This document shows, in pieces, positions 58,114 through 64,000 of a DNA stretch of 64,000 nt. A program made the position numbers and the translations under genes. The DNA is from Punctularia strigosozonata HHB-11173 SS5 (lineage: Eukaryota; Basidiomycota; Agaricomycetes; Corticiales; Punctulariaceae): assembly GCF_000264995.1 (NCBI RefSeq), contig NW_006767433.1, forward strand, positions 3,413,521 through 3,477,520, given 5' to 3'. How positions within the stretch are numbered: position 1 is the stretch's first letter; every line of letters begins with the position of its first letter. Under the pieces are notes generated by a model. It was not told the DNA's origin, made no database searches, and was given only the letters and a program-made list of their open reading frames with translations.

Positions 58114-58202
58114 AAACCTCTGGCACCTAGCCGGCGTGTATAGTGAATTAAACGCGACTACGTCCAGGCTTGCCACCGCGTGCGATAGCAATATCATCAT
58201 GG

Positions 58203-59392
58203 TCAACACGGGGCACTGAGCGTCTTTCTTTCACCAACAATGCTGTGAATGAGGCCCCTCTCAATCGCCTCTTTCAGCTGTGCCAGCATACTGCCTTGAG
58301 ACTCGACGTCGAACCCGCTCACGGCCTTGCAGAACATAAATTCCCTGATTTCGTACATCGAAAGGCTCAGTCTATCGATGGGATCTCGGGGTAGCATGCG
58401 AGACGTACCAGTGGAAGGACAATGCACGACTGAACGCCTCCACGCTTTCGAACCCAAGGGGCTTATCACATTCGACGATCGAGCCAATACGTCCGCGCGG
58501 GCGCATGACAGCGGTCAACTGTTGCACATACTTCGGGGTGTCATAGCAGATAAAGGCCAACGAAGGCACGAGACCAAGTCGTTTTAGCTGAGGGCCTGGA
58601 GAATGTCGGCATGACATCAGTCACAGCAGTCGTTGGCGGAACGGAGCATAGCGTATACCAAGCAAATTGTGGTGATTGATGACATGCGTTGCGCCCATCT
58701 TCTTCGACCATTCCACGCTCTCATCTCTGGAGGCGGTCACAACCACGTTTTGAATGCCAAATACCTGTCCACGGAGATAGCATTAGGATGCATTGCCCTC
58801 GGGACACGGACACGTACATTGCGAGCCAACTGCGTCGCGATTGAACCCACTCCACCCGCGCCGTTCACAATGATGAGCGTTTCATCACGCTTTGGCCGCG
58901 AGAACGGCTTCAAGTTGAAGTTCTCCTCGAGCATCTCCCATGCCGTGAGGGCAGCAAGCGGCAGCGCAGCGCTCTCGGCCCAATCCCATTCCCGCGGCTT
59001 CAGGCTGACCACACGCGAGTCCACGACGGTGAATTGAGCGTTGCTTCCCGCCCTTCCCAGAGCACCGGAGAACATGACTTCATCTCCTGGCCTGAACTTG
59101 GCCGATAACGAGGCCTCTTCGACGATGCCGGCAGCATCGAAACCTAAGATAGGATTAGAAGCGAATGCGCCTCGCCTGATCTGCGCAAAATACAGAGGAA
59201 TCAGCGATCATCGGTAACAGCAAGGATCACCCGCTCTCATACCTTCGTATCCACCGGGTTCAGTGCACATGCCTTCAATCTGACCAAAACATCGAACTCG
59301 GATTGAAGTGCAGGAATGGCGACATCGGCGAGCTCTAGCACCTCGCTTCCGCCAGAGGACCTCATGCATATAGCTTTCATTGTGCCCGTCAT
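58203..59392 (-). CDS. zinc-less alcohol dehydrogenase/quinone oxidoreductase (MDR family), C-terminus missing
   Basis: An NADPH-dependent medium-chain reductase. Exons give MTGTMKAICMRSSGGSEVLE, VLVRLKACALNPVDTK and IRRGAFASNPILGFDAAGIV. They continue GDEVMFSGALGRAGSNAQFT, SAALPLAALTAWEMLEENFN, LIIVNGAGGVGSIATQLARN (GAGGVG cofactor motif) and VTASRDESVEWSKKMGATHV. The last parts are INHHN-LLGPQLKRLGLVPSLAF, PRGRIGSIVECDKPLGFES and FMFCKAVSGFDVESQGSML. It ends GLIHSIVGERKTLSAPC. Relatives continue for about 25 residues with an H-x-x-x-x-S-G-K-A-x-G-K strand. That part is absent here, and bases 58120-58200 look like a decayed copy of it. The start is MTGTMKAI at 59392 or MKAI at 59380. A TATA-like element lies about 85 bases upstream. 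Activity is uncertain. Confidence 0.84.
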
Positions 59393-59474
59393 ATCGTGAC
59401 TCAGGGTGTATAGCCAGGGGCCAGGGGATTGAGGTACTTGTAAAGCTCTGGCGATCGGCTGCCGTGCTAGGTAT

Positions 59475-59484
59475 CTATATATAG
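59475..59484 (-). promoter_or_regulatory. TATA-like element of the alcohol dehydrogenase gene
   Basis: CTATATATAG on the minus strand, 83 bases before the ATG at 59392. The palindromic core could also be read on the plus strand, but the next plus-strand gene starts 267 bases away. Confidence 0.5.
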
Positions 59485-59750
59485 CCGGGCCATCGCACAG
59501 GTTCCAAGACGTCATGCATGATGATATGGATTCACTCCAGATTCCCCACGGATGGGAAGAAGGTGGTAGGTCCAAATGAACAGGGTGAGAATCATCGGCC
59601 ACTGCAGTGGCATTCGAAAATTGACAAACGAAACAGTGTAAGTAGACCTCCACAACGACGAGGTCGACCCTGCGAAATGTGATAATTACGTAATCGGTCT
59701 GCACGCCCATTTAGCGGCGGTCTCTGTTCGTGTGCACACATCCCGCAACC

Positions 59751-60468
59751 ATGCGCGTTACTGCAGCCTACTACGCACTCTCAGCGCTAATCTCTTGCAC
59801 AATGAGCGTAGCTGCCGAACAAGCAGCTATGATCAACGCGGCTGCCGATGAGTCAGGCTCTTTCGTGAATCCCCATGGCCCCACTCTCGCCGACCTGCTC
59901 ACCATCGAGCCCTCGGCATCCATATTCTACTCCTATGCACGCGAGACGAAGTTCTCTATGCGATTCTCTGAACAACAGTCAAATACCACACTGCTGGTCC
60001 CTGTCAACAAGGCGGTGATGGCTTTAGCGAGGAAACCTCATCAGGGCCCTGCGCCGGGACAGCTCGAGGATGGCGTAACTATCACGGAGCAGGAATACGA
60101 GGCGCAGAGTCAAGAAAATGTGCGAAAATGGGTTGGCGCGCACATTATTCCGGTGCGTGATCCAGTGCTATTCCCTTCACTATCCGTGGGTTTCTTACCT
60201 CCAGCCATAGGATTCACCCGTGGTCCTGTCTGGCGTCTACTCTACGCTTCTCGCAGGCAGACCTGTTTCATTCAGTGCCAAGATTTCCGAGCCCGACTGG
60301 TCTGAAGTAAAAGTAAACGGGGATGTAAGCATCATTGCTCGAAAGGAGGTGGGTCCCCGAATGCCATATATTATCGTCGCTGTCACGACATCTGACTTGA
60401 TTCATGGTCAGGCTTCAAATGGCGTGCTCTATCTGTTGGATGGTACAATAAAGCTGGACCAGAATTGA
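59751..60468 (+). CDS. secreted single fasciclin (FAS1) domain protein
   Basis: A secreted or wall protein with one FAS1 domain, of about 200 residues. The signal peptide is MRVTAAYYALSALISCTMSV cleaved near AAEQAAM. The FAS1 domain reads TLADLLTIEPSASIFYSYAR, NTTLLVPVNKAVMALARKP (H1-type T-L-L-V-P-V-N) and ENVRKWVGAHIIP. It continues after an intron DSPVVLSGVYSTLLAGRPVS and after another ASNGVLYLLDGTIKLDQN. The A-x-N-G-V-x-x-x-L-D-G end is the FAS1 H2 motif. The acceptor chosen (ccatag before GATTCACCC) avoids a stop. No GPI signal or second domain is seen. Similar yeast proteins (YDR262W type) are vacuolar, so vacuolar location is possible. Confidence 0.88.
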
Positions 60469-60949
60469 GAACTGAAATTCTAGCCGGTGATGGTATCGAT
60501 TGTATGTTTAGTTGCTGTAAACTAGGATTGTCAACTATTATGACTGCCCCTCGCTGCTTTCTCGTGGCCTCTAAGCCCGATATATCGTGCGGGTGCTCGT
60601 TCAGAAGGAACGACGTGACATTAACGCAGAGCTCGCACTTCGTAGTATTCTGACCATGTGGGGCCGAGGGCCCGTACCGGTTCATAGAGGTGCTACAACA
60701 AGCGCCCAATAATGGGTGACCAGTGGACCATCACAACGATCATGCATGCAGCTCTTTCTAAGTCTCCGAGGAAAAGCGACAATACTTTCGCAGCATAGAT
60801 GACGGAGATACTGCGATAATCTGCGCATTCACCGTAGAAGTCAGTGCAGTTTCCTCATTCTTGCCACTAGCACGGTCACCGAAACCAACGATTACGGATA
60901 TCCAACACTTAACTCTGGCCCCAGCGTCAGCAGCTCTCGCCAGTTCACG
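60469..60949. promoter_or_regulatory. upstream region of phosphomannose isomerase, no gene seen
   Basis: About 480 bases, no coding exon recognised and no clear TATA element. Confidence 0.45.
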
Positions 60950-62376
60950 ATGTCAGATGTTTCGACTGTGTTTCAGCTCATACCGGCTGCTCAGAAGTAT
61001 GACTGGGGCAAGCCTGCCAAGTCGTCGAGCGTGGCCCGTTTCGCCTCCGCATCCGGCATAACCATCGACGAATCCGCGCCTTACGCCGAGGCATGCAACA
61101 TTCATGTCTCTTTCCACGCACTTGACTGATATATCACACAGCTATGGATGGGAACCCATCCTTCCGCCCCTTCAAGACTCACCGATGGCACCGTTACATT
61201 ATCCGAACACCTCCAAAGACACCCTGAGCTGATCGGCGCAAAGGTTCTCGAACGATTCCATGTGGAGAATGGAAATCTACCATTCTTGCTCAAGATCCTG
61301 GCAATCGACAAGGCACTAAGTATTCAGACACACCCGGACAAATCTATGGCCGAGAAACTCCATGCGGAGCGACCGGATATTTACAAAGGTCAGCCGATCT
61401 ATGGCAGCAACACTCCTAGATCAGAATGACATGGGGTGGTGGTAGATGACAATCACAAACCGGAGATGGCGCTCGCTATAACGCCGTTTACCGCACTATG
61501 TGGATTCCAGCCCCTCGAATCCATCGCTGCTCGCCTGGAAGACTCCCCTGAATTCGCAGCTTTAGTGCCACCAGAGGACAGGCAGAAGCTCATCGACAGC
61601 ACGACGCCGTCGGCGGAGGACGGCGCTCAGCAGAAGGCCGCCCTTAGAGCGGTTTTCACCGCCGTCATGACGGCCCCTGAGCATCTCTTCAAGGAGCAAC
61701 TGAGTCTCTTGATCCAACGATACACGTCCTCCGCCGGTGTGCAGCCAACGCCGCCGGACGATCTGAAAGAGCTTGTGCTTCGCCTTCATTCGCAATTTCC
61801 CGGCGACATCGGCATTTTCTGTGCATTCATGCTCAACTATGTGAAACTGACGCCAGGAGAGGCGATATTCCTCGGCGCTGGAGAGCCTCATGCATACGTC
61901 TCCGGAGGTACTGTATGCTCCCAGCCTTCCTCCATCGTCCTCTCAATATGCGTGCAGATATCGTCGAGTGCATGGCCACGTCGGATAACGTCATACGTGC
62001 AGGGTTGACTCCGAAACTGCGAGACGTACCAAACCTCGTGTCTGGGCTCACTTACGTGGCGGCGCCATCATCGAAACACGTCGTGAAACCCGCGACCGGG
62101 CCATCGGGGGCGACGAAGCTCTACGACCCCCCAGTGCCTGAATTCGCCGTACTCCAAACGGTTCTACCGGCAGGCGCTTCTGAGGAGCATCCCGCCCTCG
62201 ATGGCCCGAGCATCGCGATTGCCACTCACGGTCGGGGAAAACTCACATGGCCTGACGGGGAAACGGAGATCAACACCGGCGAGGTGTTCTTCGTGGGTGC
62301 TGGGACGCCGTTGCGGCTGACTTCCCAGGGGGAGGCCGATTTGGTACTACATCGTGCCTTTGTGGAGGCGACTTGA
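60950..62376 (+). CDS. PMI40: mannose-6-phosphate isomerase, type I
   Basis: A zinc enzyme that interconverts fructose-6-phosphate and mannose-6-phosphate, feeding GDP-mannose for glycosylation and cell-wall mannan. Four exons, about 425 residues. It begins MSDVSTVFQLIPAAQKYDWG and has APYAE-LWMGTHPSAPSRL, LPFLLKILAIDKALSIQTHP (zinc ligands Q and H in IQTHPDKS), then MALAITPFTALCGFQPLESI. It continues LFKEQLSLLIQRYTSSAGVQ and VKLTPGEAIFLGAGEPHAYV (zinc Glu and His in GEPHAY). After an intron come DIVECMATSDNVIRAGLTPK, LRDVPNLVSGLTYV and the cupin end TWPDGETEINTGEVFFVGAG. It ends LVLHRAFVEAT. Intron 1 appears to have a GC donor. All family signatures are intact. Confidence 0.96.
61091..61141 (+). 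other. probable GC-AG intron in phosphomannose isomerase
   Basis: TACGCCGAG is followed by gcatgc and 51 bases later cacacag precedes CTATGGATGGGA, giving the conserved YAELWMGTH. No GT donor nearby preserves this motif. Confidence 0.62.
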
Positions 62377-62479
62377 AACGTGGCCACGTCATGCGGAACC
62401 GGCAAGGTATATTCCGTATGTGCATTTGCGTCGTGGTCGTTACAGGTCCCACTACATGAATCTCGATCGATTGTGCAAT

Positions 62480-63827
62480 TCACAGTTTGGCTGGGTTCCT
62501 GAACTTGGTTCGGCGTTTCTGATGAGGTGCAGATTGTAATGAGCATGATTACCCAAGTCGCAACTCTCCGTCCCCCCGGGATGCCAAGGCGGTGCACTGC
62601 AAAAAGACTGCATACCTCCTTGAACGCCGCCAGACCCTCCTATAAGTTCAACTTTGTTTGGCTACTGCAGTGTCCAGTAAAGCATAAATCGCTGACCTTC
62701 ATATTGGCCCCGTCGTACACTCTTCGCATTTCTGCGCTGAAAGTCGCTCTTTGAAAAGCGTCTTCGACACCTGCATGTTCTGAGGCGAGGATCAACGAAC
62801 GCTTCGTCGCCTGAACTGCATCGGGGGAATTAGCGCATATGGACTTGGCCAGCGCTAGCGCGGTTGGGAGTACGTCGGGAGGCGCAGTCACGACGTTCAC
62901 GCTGCACGACCTCGTCAATAAATGCGTGTCTTGGAACGATATCGTGCATACAAATGATACCGATCATGGGCTTCCTGAGCAGTGATGGTTCGTCCCGTGA
63001 GCAATAATTCAGATGCAAGCTATACAAGTACGTTGAGATAGGCTGTATGAGCCGTCGATAAATTTGCACTGGCGAACCTGATGACCGGCTATCTTCAATA
63101 TGCGCGGTATGCCTATGTGAGAGACCCTGGTGAATTAGCATCGATCCTGAACCCGCCACTAGGACAGGCAATGACCTCCTTGGGCAGCGACCACGCCATG
63201 TTTGACTTCCGGGAACCCGAAGATGGCATCCCGGCTAGCGACTACCAGATCGCAGTCGACGATAAGCTGGGGCGTGGCGAGCAAATCAGCGCCGCGCTGT
63301 AGGCCAGATCGCCGCCCGCACCTCCATTCCTCCGCCAAGGGCCAATCCATTGACCGCGGCGATGATGGGTTTCGGGCTGCCGGAAGTGACACTCCGGCGG
63401 GAAATGCTCGCGAAGCCATGGTGAGACGACGCAATCCCGTTGATCTTGGTTTCTGCATCCGATGCATCACTCCCAAACCTGGCGTTGTTGACAATAATGA
63501 GTGCCAATAATAAGATACGGATGCGATATCATGCACATCTTGAGATCTGCTCCGGCACAGAATCCACGACCTGCTCCTGTCACAATAGCAACCCTGACAA
63601 AGTCGTGGTGGCTTGAGAGAATATCCTCCGGGTTGGTGTGCATATTCAACTTGCCATAGGACCGCCTCTGAGTCGAACCAATCTAACAGTGTTTTGATGT
63701 CTGACTCCATCTGCGGGGTCATGGCATTCAAAGCCTCGGGCCGATTGAACGTTATCATGAAGACATGTTCGTCTGGGAACGAGACTTGGAGCTGTTCTCC
63801 ATGGTGAGGTACTGCGCGACTGAACAT
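62480..63827 (-). CDS. enoyl-CoA hydratase/isomerase, likely peroxisomal
   Basis: A crotonase-fold enzyme acting on enoyl-CoA esters in fatty-acid or branched-chain breakdown. Minus-strand exons give MFSRAVPHHGEQLQVSFPDE, HVFMITFNRPEALNAMTPQM and VRVAIVTGAGRGFCAGADLK (first oxyanion-hole region). They continue RRSVTSGSPKPIIAAVNGLA with LGGGMEV, CDLVVASRDAIFGFPEVKHG and ELLLTGRTITAQEAH. Then come VNVVTAPPDVLPTALALAKS, SPDAVQATKRSLILASEHAG and FSAEMRRVYDGANMK. Two small exons (EGLAAFKE, KRRTKFRNPAKL) end the protein. The C-terminal AKL fits a type-1 peroxisomal signal. About nine exons; joins around 63000-63100 are less certain. It is tail to tail with phosphomannose isomerase (103 bases). Confidence 0.88.
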
Positions 63828-64000
63828 CAGGCGCCGTTGGTGAAGGGATCCGGATGAGCGGCGTCAACCGACTGTCGTGGTCCTCGAGGATGGCTGAGGC
63901 TCGGGCCGAAGTCGATGTGTTATTCACATGATCAGAAGCCCCCACCGGAAAGCGCCGGTGCCATGGGGTCACGATCGCAGCATCCCCGGACTTCGTTCCG

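Larger units (their letters stand above)
56822..58202. other. 1.4 kb spacer holding a detached exon and an inverted repeat
   Basis: Apart from the terminal-exon fragment at 57169-57252 and the inverted repeat arms at 57275-57321 and 58067-58113, no complete gene is seen. A minus-strand open frame at 57526-57789, ending SSDSNMLVDDLDS, and a stretch at about 57870-57960 reading VGRVTLCDVVPTMPDDSRPE look codon-like but have no start or family match. Confidence 0.45.

Overview
The window is nuclear DNA of a filamentous basidiomycete, most likely an Agaricomycete close to the polypores. Genes are densely packed and carry many short introns of about 50-60 bases with C-T-N-A-Y branch sites. The gene families (Berberine-bridge-type oxidase, GH28 pectinase, S10 carboxypeptidase, MET1-type siroheme enzyme, Snf1, Utp14, Smc4) are fungal, and splicing is needed to read nearly all of them. 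Spliced proteins were assembled by eye from frame continuity, splice consensus and family conservation; single intron borders can be off by a few bases.

Layout. 0.4-2.7 kb: Snf1/AMPK catalytic subunit, then a small coiled-coil protein. 4.1-6.1 kb: secreted serine carboxypeptidase. 6.3-11.1 kb: a divergent pair, FAD-linked oxidase (-) and uroporphyrinogen-III methyltransferase (+). 12.3-14.1 kb: GH28 pectinase. 14.3-23.4 kb: Utp14, choline/ethanolamine phosphotransferase, Yar1-like ankyrin protein (-) and histidyl-tRNA synthetase. 23.6-29.3 kb: condensin Smc4. 29.5-33.6 kb: a CDK-activating-type kinase (-) head to head with a Tra2-like RNA-binding protein (+), then an RWD protein (-). 34.3-42.6 kb: an unknown disordered protein, a Mil1/DUF726 hydrolase and an Nramp metal transporter, all on -. 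44.5-53.4 kb: Cox6, ubiquitin-L40 (-), a DEDD-exonuclease-like protein, delta-COP (-), SRP14 and a DsbA-like oxidoreductase. 53.8-63.8 kb: aldo-keto reductase (-), flavin-reductase-domain protein (-), zinc-less alcohol dehydrogenase (-) with a detached inverted terminal exon, fasciclin protein, phosphomannose isomerase, and enoyl-CoA hydratase (-) ending in AKL.

Most genes are unrelated housekeeping genes, not a functional cluster. The three secreted products (carboxypeptidase, pectinase, fasciclin protein) and the FAD-linked oxidase suit a saprotroph or plant-associated lifestyle. I saw no rRNA, no convincing tRNA, no CRISPR array, no transposon and no retroelement.

No clearly new multi-gene system is visible. 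The most unusual signals concern gene structure: an inverted tail-to-tail partial duplication of the alcohol dehydrogenase 3' end; a stop-free final intron in the enoyl-CoA hydratase whose removal creates a PTS1-like AKL end; a delta-COP gene whose first coding exon is only the start codon; four introns that seem to use GC-AG borders; and a stop-free 57-base intron in the siroheme enzyme.
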